From Elmis aenea (lineage: Eukaryota > Arthropoda > Insecta > Coleoptera > Elmidae), in assembly GCA_947652605.1 (NCBI GenBank), contig OX393577.1, positions 34,289,466 through 34,353,465 on the forward strand: a stretch of DNA of 64,000 bases, written 5' to 3'. Below the pieces are notes generated by a model. That model ran no database searches and had not been told where the DNA came from. It saw nothing but the letters and a program-made list of their open reading frames with translations. Shown here piece by piece: positions 36,919-48,841 of the stretch (the stretch's first letter is position 1; every line of letters starts with the position of its first letter). The position numbers and the translations under genes were made by a program.

Positions 36919-37870
36919 ACAGGGTGTTTCAGACCACCCGTACCAGCACTTTTATTCGAAAATGCGACGTCTGAAAAAGATGAGGGAAAAAAAATTATTA
37001 CAAAAGTGCATATGCAGAATTGACTGACGCTCTCAACTCTCTTGAATTTCTGTGAAAAAAGTTATGATTTTTTGAAAATGTTGAAAATATATTATTATTT
37101 CATATTCATAAACATTGGCATGAAACGTCATTTTGACAAACGTCATTTACGTCATGTTGACAGACGTCATTAACAAAACTGAGGTTAGGTAGAGCGCCTG
37201 GAGCGGCACTTTAAACTTTTTATACCCACTAAAGACTGTTTTATACTATACTATTTTTTCGTTTAAGAAAATCGTATACGATTTTTGATACAAAAATTTC
37301 GTTCAAGAATTTAGCATGGAAAATATGGACCTTTTACATTGCATTATATTTTGGTACGAAAACCCCAATATATTTTGGTTACTTTTTAGTATTTTTTATC
37401 ATATTTTGATGGCACCTTGAGTAACCATGTCAAAAGTTCAATTTGATCACAACATAAAGCGAATCATTTTCAAATTTAACGTATATTTAACGCTTGTCCC
37501 ATTCTACATATTTATTCCTACAAAATAAATTGTGAAGGATTAACGGTAATAAGTAGTATTTAACATCGTTTGATTGTTTCAGTTAACCTAACCCACAAAT
37601 GACATGCGGTCAGATACAGTAACAGTAGAATAAGCATGCGCCTATGCTAAAATTGGACGCATTTAGGGCAGGTAGTAATTTCATACGAATTTTTCGTTCA
37701 AGATTTTTAATTTCTGATTGACACCGTACTAGAAAATCGTATACGATTTTCTTAAACGAAAAAATAGTGTAGTATAAAACAGACTTAATACACAAACACA
37801 ACATACGGACATAAATACAATATTCATGGCAAAAGTCATTTGGTGGCCACACCAGTTTATTTTCCTTAGT
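36919..37870. mobile_element. repeat family B, copy 2, interrupted by a TIR element
   Basis: It starts TA-CAGGGTGTTTCAGACC and ends near GTGGCCACACCAGTTTATTT. It contains one unit (about 37021-37080) of the sequence that is tandemly expanded at 13470-14345, and the GAGCGCCTGGAGCGGCACTT block shared with copies 1 and 3. A 554-bp element is inserted at 37233-37786. It is non-coding. Confidence 0.75.
37233..37786. mobile_element. TIR element nested in repeat family B
   Basis: The left AGACTGTTTTATACTATACT and the right inverse match over about 54 bp, through CGTTTAAGAAAATCGTATAC. TAA flanks both sides (37230-37232 and 37787-37789), which fits a 3-bp duplication of PIF/Harbinger type. The related repeat at 62751-63327 runs straight through this point (TTTTTATACACACAAACAC), giving an empty site. 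It is non-coding. Confidence 0.8.
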
Positions 37871-38037
37871 TTTGTATTTAATTAAATGAAACTTTAGACA
37901 AATGGTATGTGTAAAAAACCCGATTATTTGGACATATGTACACTATTGTTTCACTTCCGGTTTCGCCGGAAATGACCCTAAGTTTGTTATTTCAAACGGA
38001 ACAATCTATATATTTAAATATTTTTGAAATAGGAAGC

Positions 38038-38184
38038 AATTTTGAATACAACTGCACTATTTTGATTAATGTACCACTACTATTTCGTTTTAAAAAATGG
38101 CTCTAAATTTAAAAAAAATATTTTCGTCCAAAATTTATTTGACGTTATAAACGTTAATCAAAATAGTGCAGTTGTATTCAAAAT
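38038..38184. repeat. inverted repeat with 33-bp arms
   Basis: GAATACAACTGCACTATTTT and its inverse AAAATAGTGCAGTTGTATTC frame about 80 bp of AT-rich DNA. It may be a short MITE. No duplication is identified. Confidence 0.75.
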
Positions 38185-40119
38185 AAATTACAATAATTAT
38201 ACTTCATTTAGATTAGGTTACTTTAGCGATATTAAATAAATCAAACGTGCAATTAGATAATGTTTAGATACAAATAGTATTCACCTATTTAAACAGGGAC
38301 TAATTATTAATAATGAGAAAGATAACTTCACGGACTTCTAATTTTACATTTTTAATACCTACCAAATTTTAAGTTTCTTCAATATTACACAGTTACAAAG
38401 AAAACTAGAAAAAATATTAAATTTTTAGGAACTGCATACTATGCACTTATAAAATTCTCACCAAGCACGTTAAACGGTATTCTTTGATCATTTAATTTTT
38501 TTTTTAATCTTTAAACAGTTTTCGAAATGCTCGTCTTTAAACATACATCCGGTATATTGTTATAGCTACTGTTATTTTGATTGAAGGTTTTATATATTAT
38601 TTTAACAAAGTTATTAAACTATTTTTTACAACTCTTGTAGGTACATCATTTTGTTTTGCAATTTGCATTAAACTATCATAGAACATTAAACCGTTGATTT
38701 TTTTTGTCGTTTGCCGACTTTTTAATACCACTGCACTCCATTCCTATTCATTATAACTTTTTTAACTTCATTATATCAGGTTTTCCTTGATAGTTCCTTT
38801 CGTCTTATTTTCTCAAATTTCACTGCAAAAGCTTTTTTTGGCAAACTGTCGTCTTCCTTCATCCAATGTTTGTCTTATCTATCTTAACTGTGCTCTGATA
38901 TTTAATATTTGTTTTCTTTCTGATCATGTTCTACGTGTTTTTTTATTATTTTAATCAATTTCATGTTCACATCGCCATTTTTATTTTATTTTAATATTAA
39001 CCTCTATTCGCAACTATTGCCCCGCAATGTTTTTTTGATATGCTTGGAATTGGAACACCCCCGTACTCGGAGTTTACTCGTCTACGTGAATCCACACACG
39101 ACTCGGAGAGCTGATGCTGTGCTAAACGACTGACACCTTTTTTTAAATGCAGGTGATTGTAGAGGATTGTTTTAACAGCTGAGGATGCAGTCTTAAGTTG
39201 TTTTTTTGACTCTCTGGTGGCTTTATTGTCATCTTGAGTTATGTTTTTAACAACAGCTAACTATTTTTTCAATAACAGCTGAAGGAAGACCTCGTATTTC
39301 GGTTATACTTTTGATTAGAAATCAATTGCGATTAGAACGTACCGCTTTTGTAATTTCGTATAGAATAAAATTTGTATGTAAGCAACAAAAACCTAATTAA
39401 TTTAGTATTTGTTTGCGAAATTAATTTAAAATGCATATTAACGTGATGACAAACATTCGATTTATGTCAGTACAAAATGGTATTGGAATCGATTCGATCC
39501 TTTACACAATATTAGAAAGACTCTGAACATGAATTCGGTATTATATTTTTATGGGCTGGAATTCTATTTCATCAAGGATATTATAGCCTATGCCTTTAAT
39601 GATAAAGCAACGCTCGAGGAAATTTTATTTGAAGAAATTGGCAACTGCTTATATCGACTTCCCATTGCTATCAAGCGTCACCGAAGTCGGTCGCTGACCC
39701 GGAAATGCTTTCAACGGAACATTATTCCACTCGAATGACGATTTCCATCAGAATTCTGACATTCTTAGATGTATACCTGTTCAAGAAATACCTTGCAGTC
39801 TCGCAAATCTAGAAAGGCAAACGTTTATGGAAAGTCATTTATTGAATGTTACCGATCGCTTTGAGTTCTTTCCTAAAACTGGTTTTGTTCATTGAAAAAC
39901 AAAAAAGCTTAGTTAACAACTTAAAAGCATTACCCTACATTATAGTATTATATCATGTTTTTTTTAGGTTTTTGCGGTTTCTAACATTTTTAATAAGGTT
40001 TTCGGAGTTTACCCGCGTAATATTTACATATGCTCGACGTTTCGGCAAACTCTTCCTTGCCATTGGCAAAAGCTTTTTTAAAAAAATGTTTAACTATTCG
40101 AATAAAAAGTTAACATAAT
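38185..40119. other. AT-rich non-coding stretch
   Basis: No recognised gene. Two copies of TAACAGCTGA lie near 39174 and 39271. The open frames at 39529-39738 and 39846-40118 match nothing I recognise and may be chance. Confidence 0.35.
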
Positions 40120-40297
40120 GTCACTGACAGAAATTAGGGACACTTTCTGTAAGTCAAGGCTGATTAAATTTGCTTTGTCTTTCGATTGACTGCGTGTTAG
40201 TCGTCGGCAGATCCCTTCGCGAGTCCCGGCTAGAAGTGCGTCTGTTGGCGGCTCTTCGCTGAGAGGTAGAGAACGTACCTGCCTCTCTCCACAACAG

Positions 40298-40498
40298 CTA
40301 GTCAACACTGGCTTCCATGCTGCTGGCAGTCTGACCATCATCCCGTTTATTGATATAGTTCATCCTCTTTTCAATTTCAATCGCCTCTCGGATGATCCTG
40401 GACGAGAAATGTTTTACATTGGCCAGTACTTTGGCCTCATTAAAGTTAATTTTGTGACCAGTGGAGCTGAGATGTTGACAGAGGGTCGATGTGCGAGT
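40298..40498 (-). pseudogene. Penelope-like element C-terminal (GIY-YIG region) fragment
   Basis: A minus-strand frame reads CQHLSSTGHKINFNEAKVLA, then RIIREAIEIEKRMNYINKRD and DG, ending at a TAG. The pattern H-x(4)-TGHxINFxxxKVLA...RxxREAIEIEK...N..DG is, as I recall it, that of the C-terminal nuclease region of arthropod Penelope-like retroelements. The reverse transcriptase is absent, so this is a 5'-truncated relic. The decayed 3' part probably continues to about 40140. Confidence 0.65.
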
Positions 40499-40532
40499 TC
40501 ATGAACATAAAAATCCAGTTAGGAATAAAGAC

Positions 40533-40832
40533 AGCACATCGGCCCTCTATCAGCATATTAGTGACCGCAGAGATTGGTTGTCTCTTAGGGAAACTTGTTC
40601 GAACTTACTTTGTTAGAAAAGTCATCAAACTAGGGACTTAGTCGCCAAATGCAAAACGAAGTTTCTTTCGAGACAGGCCTCTTGTAAAATCATAATAAAT
40701 CATGACATGAAAATTTTTCGTGTTAATGTACTTTAGCGTTTAGCTATAAACTTTACTAGTTCTCTAAAAATCCAAAGTGACAGCTGTAAACTTGAAATCA
40801 GTTATGTTAAGATAAATAAAATAAATAAATAA
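40533..40832 (+). repeat. possible inverted second scrap of the same retroelement, ending in an A-rich repeat
   Basis: GCACATCGGCCCTCTATCAGCAT (first 20 bases most similar) resembles the inverse of 40475-40495 in the Penelope-like fragment, so a second truncated piece may point the other way. The block ends with an impure (AAAT)n run at 40811-40832. The match is short and the call is weak. Confidence 0.3.
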
Positions 40833-43800
40833 TTGTAGATTTTGTTTTTAGTCTGCTCGAAATCATAGAATGCCTTTATTTATGTTCATAGAAATTTTCA
40901 GTTTGAGTTATGTATCTAGATAATAAAGACCACTGTTAATGTTTTAAAAAATGCCCAAGAGAGTCGCGAAAGTATGTAGAAAAAAACGGAAAAATCCCTA
41001 CATCTTAAAAACTGGTCTAAAACAGTTTTTTTTTATACAAGTAAAACATGAAATAAAGACACCAATAATTCTTGACAGGTGTTTAGGAAGATGGACGATG
41101 CAAATTAATATTAAAAAGCAAAACAAAAAATTTTTAAATGTACGTGTGAACGTGGCTTTGGCATTTATGTATTACTTGGCACATACAAGTGAATCGAAGC
41201 CTATTGCAAATTCAAGACCATAAATAAGCCCCGCTTTTACTTACGTAAAACTGTCTGATAATCATCAAACGCTGTTAACGAAATTGAAAAATTTACACGG
41301 TGTTGTAAATTTGATAAAATTGCAATGGTTTCCCCTAGGTATTTACAACTTTTATGTTATGTCTTCGCTATCTTTGCATTTTAGGAGCAACAATTTATGT
41401 TGTCTCACAGGTATTTCCAAAAGATTTATACTATTTCGTTGTATAAATTTGTTTAGAATATGCTATAATACACTTTTCAACATTTTTTTTTCTCTTTCAT
41501 TGCAGCTAATTTATGAGTGTGTCGACTATAAATCCAGAAAATTTGAATAAAATCTTATTTACCTAATTAACTAAGAAAATTATAACGTTAGGTAATAACT
41601 AGGATAATTAATAACGTAGTTTGAGCCGTAATCAGCCGTTTGTCTCACTTTTGTACTCAGTATTTTCTGACGTATACTAAAAACTTATATTTGGATTGAA
41701 AGGCCGCCTTAAAGACCTAAAATATTATTAAATCGTTGGCTGCGGCACCATTCAGCACTACATTGGCGTTACGTATCCCGTGCGTACTGTAACGGATCAT
41801 CTCTGCTGTGCGGTACCTACTTATCTCTCGCAATAGGTAGGTACGCAATGTTGAAAACAAATCCATCTAAAACTTTTTTCGCTAACTCTTTGGATATTTG
41901 GCCAATGGAATATTCATTACAAATAACCAATTTCAAGTCTCACTCCGCACATTTCTCTGAGGTCCAGAATCGCACAGAGGTATAAAAACAAATTGTGGAA
42001 TTTATTAGAATATTTATTACACGTTATGAAATCTCAACACATATACAGGGTGTGTATAAATTAGCGGAAGTGCTACACGTGGCGATGTTCTTTGTAAAAT
42101 TCCAAGTTGAAAATCTTAATACAAAAATGTTGTACCATGCTTGCTGTGTCTGCAAGAGGTCCTCAAAGTTTTGACATTCACTCCTTTAATAAGCGTTATT
42201 ATTTAATATTTGTTAATGAAAAGCTGCGATTTGGAATCAAAATAAATTTCGAATATTATTTTTCCTAGATATTGTTTTTCCTTTCAAAAATTGGTGTTAT
42301 ATCACTGATTTGAATGAAAATAATACACATGGCAACATTGTCATTAACTGTCATCTCTGTTTTTCTCGTAATTATTTCTTGTTTGTATTAGACCATACCT
42401 AAAAGATTGCAGCTATGTTTACGGACTGAATGCTTTCAGATCGAACAAATATCATAAATATCTAGTAAGACCTGTTGAAAAGTCAAAGCCAACGTGATGA
42501 CTTTTTCATTTGAACACCTGTTACATAAAATTTGCTGGCCGATTAATCAATTATTAAGATTAAAATACTTTATTCTTAAACACCTTCGTTAGTTAAATAA
42601 TAAATTATTAGGACACGTTAAAATTTTGAAGCTGAAACAAAATTGTTGAAAGTGCATGAGAGCTATTATTCGAATACAGAAGGTTTACTTTTCACGGATA
42701 TGTTATTTTCAAAATATGGAACATGAAGAATCGAACCTTTGTTTATTGATAGCTTCTTAAATGCTTTTCAGGCGATTGTCAACTTTTTTATTGTTCATTA
42801 AGGCCATATTTATTTTTCATATCAATAACTAGAAAACATTATTTTCTATGCAACCATATGAAAAATAAAAAGCTAATTATCGGCCAAAAACCATTCAGAC
42901 ATCAAAAAATAAATGGTATCATTCGATTTCTCACATTTGATAACAATAAAATATGCATTCTTGTAATACATATTATCAAAATATAATATTTTTTGTTTAG
43001 TTGTTTTTGTGTTCATTGGAATAATTTTAACAAAATGGTTATTTTTGTCATAAAATATACAAAAAATTTACATCAATAAATAGTAAATATAATGTTAAAT
43101 ACAACCATAACCAAACAATAGTTTTTAGTTATCAAATATGTCAAAATTTAATTAAAAATAATGATAATTTTATTATCGTCTAGAATTTTTTTTAACAGAT
43201 CAAAAATAAAATTAAATGCTTCCGTTACATTAAAATACAAGTTGTTGGAAAATTAACCCAGAAAACAAATTAGATATTTAAGGAAATAAAAAGTCTGATT
43301 TGCACTTTATTTATGGAATAACTCGAGTTATTTGAAATTTGAAAATGAATTTTAATCAGCTTTAAAAACTACACATTTTAGCTTATTTAACTGACTGCAG
43401 CACAACATTTACTTTACGAGATTCAAAATATTGAGAAAATATGCTGAAACACCTTTCGGGGTATGCTTTCGGGTCACACGAAAATTATTTTGTGTTGAAG
43501 TCCACTAGTCACTTTGAGGCTTGACCATTCATTGAAACTTTAAAAAGGTTCCTGATGCACGTCGAAACCTTCTAGCAGACGTCCATTAGTCTGTGCTAGA
43601 AATAGAACGCTAGCGCTCAATTATTTATGAAACGCCCTCTGCGCTCGTAAACTCCACAATACCAAAGAATACAAGGCAAATAAAATCTGAAAAAATATAC
43701 TGCAACAGATGTTTTTCTTTCACAGATTTCTATCGTAAAACCTTTGTATCAGTTTCGAACGTGTTAAAAGGGGCGGATTTAGTTATAGAATTAACATTTA

Positions 43801-44650
43801 GAGTATAATACATTTAATTGCGCATTGGGCCATGTTTCGTCATAGTGTTTACAAAGTTTTTACAATTTTGGGTATGTTTAGGTCTTTGAACACCTAAAAC
43901 AATTTCAAATATGAAATATAATTGGTATCTATCTACTTTTGAAAATATAAGCTTTTGAACAATGAAGTAAATTGCAAAAAATATCTATTTGTGATATCTA
44001 CTCATTACTGTACGCAAGTTTTAAGTATAAAAAGCTAAGCCTGTATTGAAATTCAGCCCTAGTTTATACTCATACTCACTTTTAAAATAATATTACTAAT
44101 TTTTGGATTGTACTTTTTTTATTATTCTCATTACAATATAATTTGTTTAAAAAAAGTACAAATCATAAATTGTTTAAGAACTAAGGTCAGTTAAAAACAA
44201 TCAATAGTGCATTAGCAATATTTGTTAATAATAAAGAATTAAAGATAGTTATATCAATAATAAAGCTAACCGTCGTGTCATTATAAATACTGTAACATTA
44301 AGGTGTTACTTTTTAATGCATTATTTTACATGTAATTACAAGTCTCCCTTTCTTTGTGCCTGTTCTTTAATAACTATTAACAGAAGTCTTTTGATAACTT
44401 GTCGGCTAATTAAGAACGTAATAGGAGATAATTACATAATGATCTCAAATTAAGTGAACTAACTGGCACGCTAATGATCCATCCATTCTAATTTTTAAAC
44501 GAAGTATATAAACCATAATAAACAATAAAAACGGGAGGCGAAAATATTTTCGCAAATATTAATTAAAAAATAAACAGCTTTGACAATTTTTATTAGACTT
44601 TTAAAACTTGTTTAAAATATCTGTGTGTTTTCTCTTACATTAGTTTGAAA
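40833..44650. other. long AT-rich stretch without recognised genes
   Basis: Contains one CAGGGTG-type left end (TATACAGGGTGTGTATAAAT at about 42043). Open frames at 40951-41223 (90 codons, Lys/Arg-rich start) and 41284-41550 (hydrophobic) have no recognised domain. GC-richer patches lie around 41740-41850 and 43440-43680. I see no transposon ends for them. Confidence 0.35.
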
Positions 44651-44809
44651 TAAAGGGTGTGTCAACTAAAAATCTGGAAAATTTTGAAGATTTAGAATTA
44701 CGTAAATAAAGCGAGCTTTGAAATTTGTATTATTACTTTTGTTTTTGTCAGGTTCAAGTTGTCAAAACATATTTTAATTGTGTTGCTTATAAAGTAAAAA
44801 CACAAAGAA

Positions 44810-45431
44810 AAGGTCCACAGAAAGCTGATTGGCGAGTTTTATACTACGTGAAAAGCGCAACGGAAAAATTATACTGTAATTCATTTTCAAAAGATGGAAG
44901 TTGCAAAACGTACAATCTACGATATCATAAAACGTGTGGACATAGACAAAATGCTAAACAGAATCAAAAGAAGTGGCAGAATTTCGAAAATGATTCCTAA
45001 ATGGGAAAAAACGCAACTTGATACGGAGGGTGTTGGCAAAATTAACCAATCTGGGAAGGAAACTTAAAATATCGCATGAATATGCTAGGAAGATATTAAA
45101 GCACGAAGACGGCGCTTTTAGAAAAAGAAAGTCTACACCCAAAAACAGTAAAACGCAGTTGAAAAAACAAAACGACGTATTGCGTAAATTTCGAGACGGG
45201 CATTTGAAAACATCGAATTAAACTTAGTTGTGATGGGTGATAAATCCTACTTTACATTAGATAGAAACGACGTTGCTGGTAACAATCATTTTTTCTTTAA
45301 AGGCGGCTTTGATATCCATTATGACATGAAGTTCAAGTGACACTCCAAATTTACGAAGAAAGTTCCAAATGGGTTGCAACAAGCAGCAAAGAAAGATATG
45401 TACTAGGATTTCTCATATTTGAACAATTTGC
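44810..45431 (+). pseudogene. mariner-like transposase pseudogene, N-terminal half
   Basis: Read across frames, the text runs KLIGEFYTT-stop-KAQRKNY, then MEVAKRTIYDIIKRVD (helix-turn-helix), then KISHEYARKILK (second DNA-binding helix pair), then VVMGDKSYFTLD...GNNHFFF. The last segment is the first catalytic Asp region, where the family usually has DDESYFTL and this copy has GDKSYFTL. At least two frameshifts and two stops are present. The frame then breaks at a hAT insertion (45434) and resumes at 46215. Confidence 0.82.
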
Positions 45432-45433
45432 TT

Positions 45434-46182
45434 GTCCCGGGATTCCGGGAAGAAATCGTCCTCTTTCCCGGGATCTCGGTATCTCGGGATGTAATAAATG
45501 ATGTCAATATTTTAAAATAAATAACCCAAAAAATTAAGGGAGCAGTTTATTACTTAAAACAACTCCAAGTCATATATGTAATACGTTTTGCTCTATGATT
45601 ATTATAAATAATTAAATAATATGGGTGAGAGAAACATACATTTGGAAAATATAACCTTTCTATTACAATTTCATATTTATGAAGACAATAATATCATTTT
45701 AATAATAAATTTTTGTAATGAGATTTAAGAAAACAAAAGTGATCTGTGCTTCGGTCAATTAATCTTTTTCTTAATTTATTAACAAAAAGACCTGCTGCAT
45801 AAAATGCTCTCTCAGTCTATATTGATGTAGGTGAAATTGTCTTGAGAGCATCTAGCTGCAAAGAAACATAGTTATTATCAATAAAATTTTATTTATAAGC
45901 TATTTTGCTTCGAATTACCAGGGTACACAAAAATAAAACTGTAAAAGTATTTTGAAGATATTAACTTTGTCATGGAGACCGGGCTTCATTACACCATACT
46001 AACAGAGAAAATATAAAAGAGAAAAATTATTTTGAAATAAAATTTAAGTTTTTCTATAATTTATCTACTGTTAGTAAAAATATTTATTATAAATTCTGTT
46101 AGTTATAGTACAGTATTACAAAGATCTTAGCATAAAATAAACGAAAATAACACTTTTTTACATCCCGGGAAATCCTGGGACA
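45434..46182 (-). mobile_element. hAT element splitting the mariner gene
   Basis: The left end TGTCCCGGGATTCCGGGA and the inverse TCCCGGGAAATCCTGGGACA mark the element. Imperfect CCTGGGA text continues to about 46200, so the right boundary is uncertain by some 25 bp. It carries its own transposase tail on the minus strand. I could not find a clean 8-bp duplication. Mariner coding text continues on both sides. Confidence 0.72.
45693..45862 (-). pseudogene. hAT transposase C-terminal dimerisation fragment
   Basis: The minus-strand frame reads LDALKTISPTSI-stop-TERAFYAAGLFVNKLRKRLI, then DHFCFLKSHYKN and a stop near 45693. This is an excellent match to the hAT dimerisation pattern (PTSxxxERAFSAAGxxxxKxRxRLxxxxxxxLxFLrxxxkn). 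One in-frame stop and loss of the catalytic domain make it a relic. It is the tail of the hAT element at 45434-46182. Confidence 0.85.
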
Positions 46183-46214
46183 AAAAGCATTTCCTGGGAA
46201 ATATTAAATAGCTT

Positions 46215-46397
46215 AAAAAGGACCCTAATATGTACCTTTCATTATCCCTTCGGGCATTAGTGTCGGTCAAACTGTGAATACGAGTGCATTTGTAAATAAC
46301 TTGTGCCCTTTATCCGCAAATATCACAGCGATGGTCAATACATCTTTTGGCTAGATATAGTTACGGCTCACTATTCGGCTCACTTGCAGTATACGAG
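46215..46397 (+). pseudogene. mariner-like transposase pseudogene, C-terminal part
   Basis: The frame resumes with YVPFIIPSGISVGQTVN and, after one frameshift, VPFIRKYHSDGQYIFWLDIV followed by TAHYSAH. This corresponds to the family's second catalytic region (YxFWPDLAxxHYA), here with FWLD. It directly continues the gene begun at 44810. It stops at 46397, where a new hAT-like end begins, so the third catalytic residue is missing. Confidence 0.8.
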
Positions 46398-46425
46398 TAG
46401 GGTTGCCAACCGTCCCGGAACCTTC
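46398..46425. mobile_element. solitary hAT-like terminus
   Basis: TAGGGTTGCCAACCGTCCCG has the form of a hAT left end and truncates the mariner reading frame. A matching right end was not found in the next kilobase, so the element's extent is unknown. Confidence 0.5.
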
Positions 46426-47044
46426 TGTTATGTTCAACTACTATAGTTATTTAATTAAAACTAACAATTATCGTAATAACTAGTTGCAATTAACCACAGT
46501 TGGCTGCGATACATATCCCCGGCGTACTGTAGTAATAGTACCTGCTATGCGAGACCGAAGTTAGCAAAACATTACGCACCTGCGGAGCTTATAAAAATGT
46601 GCTTTCCCTGATATTACCTTTACAAATAGCTTTGAGACTGTTGTTGTTTACGCAACCAAATCATAGCATATTTTAATACATATACCGGTGATTTGTAACG
46701 CATATAATTAATAATATTCAACTTCTGTGCGGCACAAGTCTTCGGGTGTAGGTACGGCCGATAGGCAGTAACTTGTCATGTACTGACGATTGTTGACGAT
46801 TTTACCATTAAGAGTTGCGCTAAACAAAGGGATCGGTTTAAGTGATTAATTGGCAAATTAATGTATTATAATTACCACCAAAAAATTAAATTTTTTTATT
46901 GTAATAAACTTATTAATTTATACTCATTAACATTTCATATTTTGTCTTAGAATTAAAAATAAGTTAAATATACAACAAACTCTTTAGCCTAAATCATTTT
47001 TCACTGTAATTATACAGCCTACTTTAAAAGTTAGTAACCTTATT

Positions 47045-47725
47045 AATATTGGTGACGATGAGATCGGAGGTCCGTCACCTTAGCAGCACCACTTTCTCCA
47101 ATCAAAATAAAACTTATGACATAATTTTGTGCTAATTTTGTGCTATTTTGTGCCGTAAAAATAAAATTTTGGGCCAACTCCAGAAAAAAATTATAAACAA
47201 TTTTCACTCGAGGTTGCTAAGGTGACGCGTAAGCACCACTTTCTCTGAATGTAAATTTGTTTATGCCATAATTTTGTGCTAATTTTGTGCTATTTTGTGC
47301 CTTAAAAATAAAATTTTGTGCCATATCCATAAGGAAGTTATGAACAATTTTCACCCGGTGCTGCTAAGGTGACGCGTAAGCACCACCTTCTCTGAATTAA
47401 AATTTGTTTATGCCATAATTTTGTGCTAATTTTGTGCTATTTTTTGCCGTAAAAATAAAAATTTTTGTCAACTCCATAACGAAGTTATAAACAATTTTCA
47501 CCCGGTGCTGCTAAGGTGACGCGTAAGCACCACCTTCTCTGAATTAAAATTTGTTTATGCCATAATTTTGTGCTAATTTTGTGCTAATTTTGTGCTAATT
47601 TTGTGCTAATTTTGTGCTATTTTGTGCTATTTTGTGCCGTAAAAATAAAATTTTGTGCCAATTCCATAACGAAATTATAAACAATTTTCACCCGGTGCTG
47701 CCAACGTGACGCGTAAGCACCATCT
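47045..47725. repeat. ~150-bp tandem array with inner TTTTGTGCTAA repeats
   Basis: GGTGACGCGTAAGCACCA recurs at about 47220, 47368, 47516 and 47706, and a related unit in partly reverse sense (CCGTCACCTTAGCAGCACCA) begins the array. The last full unit is longer because an 11-bp TTTTGTGCTAA word is repeated five times. A decayed further unit occurs at about 48240-48315, sharing TTAGTTGTTATAATGTTGTA with 47740-47760. Confidence 0.9.
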
Positions 47726-47789
47726 TAGGTATCTAAATTAAATTAGTTGTTATAATGTTGTACTCTTTATTGTTAACTCCAGAACGAAG

Positions 47790-48240
47790 TTATAAGTAAT
47801 TGTTTAATAGTAGAACAAAAATTATTATATTTTTAGTTAATATTTTATTGTTATTGCCAGTAAGTTTTAAATTGTTTAATAATTTTATAAATATTAAATA
47901 ACATTTTACAATGCAAAACCAAACGAGTCAACTGTACAAGACAATAATCAACAAATTATAGTTCCTAAAAAAACTCTAAAACTTAAACGAAAAATACCAC
48001 AGTAAAAAATACTCTATTACATTGTCCACTCGACAAATATTAATTTAAGACAAATAACAACACCCGTATAGTTTTCTAAGTAAGATTAAATTAACTACAA
48101 CAATATGTAACAAATACAGACTTTTTTATTTAAAAACTTTATTTATGTTTAAAATGTTGCTTTATGCTTAATGGACTAAACAAAACAAACGCCACAACAA
48201 TAGATTGATGACAAAAACTAAAAGTACACGATTTTCTCCC
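47790..48240. other. AT-rich spacer between array and degenerate unit
   Basis: No gene or element is recognised. Confidence 0.35.
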
Positions 48241-48347
48241 ACTGCTTTCAAGGTCAAGCGTAAACCCCATCTTTTCTAAATTAAATTAGTTGTTATAATG
48301 TTGTACTCCAGAACTAATTAGATTAATTTTATGACACTGACACTTAA

Positions 48348-48527
48348 GCGAGGTACAGACGTACAAGTATGTTGCACAAAATACTTGTGTGACGTCAATA
48401 TTGTGCAATATATTGTGCTATTTTCAAAAATATTGCGCAATAATACTGACATTTATCGCACAAACGGTATTGCGCCATATATTGTACAATACATATTGCA
48501 CAATAGACTTGTACCTGTGTACCCCGC
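48348..48527. mobile_element. 180-bp MITE flanked by TTAA
   Basis: The ends GCGAGGTACAGACGTACAAG and the inverse CTTGTACCTGTGTACCCCGC match imperfectly. TTAA flanks both sides (48344-48347 and 48528-48531), the target signature of piggyBac. The interior repeats ATTGTGCAATAT-like palindromes. The two overlapping open frames here follow those repeats and are not genes. Confidence 0.7.
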
Positions 48528-48596
48528 TTAAGGTAACCTATAAATTCAAAAATGGAAACACCTCACGGTCTACAACAGGTTGGGAAACTCTTATAT

Positions 48597-48841
48597 CGGG
48601 TGATCAAAAATGATTGTTGCCTGCTAACTTCCCACCGAAAATAAAATAACCAAGTTTATGTTGGTAACGCAATGAAAAACTAGGATATCAGTGGCGTAGT
48701 ATTAATTTTTGTTTTCTGTGACGTTCCGGTTGCTCTGTCATTTTGTGTGTGGTTTCCTTACGCCACTGGTTACGCCCTGTGTTACCATCTGTTCGAATAA
48801 AGTTCGTAACGCCCGAGGCCTCAATCATTTTCGGTCACCCG
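48597..48841. mobile_element. 245-bp MITE nested in family C
   Basis: The ends CGGGTGATCAAAAATGATTG and the inverse CAATCATTTTCGGTCACCCG are flanked by ATAT on both sides. In the clean family C copy the same place reads CCATATAAAAC without the insert. The duplication is TA or ATAT and cannot be resolved because of the local TATA. Inside is a further inverted pair, CAGTGGCGTAG and TTACGCCACTG (48689-48768), like a hAT MITE but without clear flanks. Confidence 0.85.

Noticed and set aside
44725..45000. 91-codon plus-strand gene
   Set aside because: It is in the wrong frame. The adjacent frame gives clear mariner transposase text (EVAKRTIYDIIKRVD).
48331..48613. Two plus-strand open frames
   Set aside because: They translate the ATTGTGCAATAT palindromes of the TTAA-flanked MITE.
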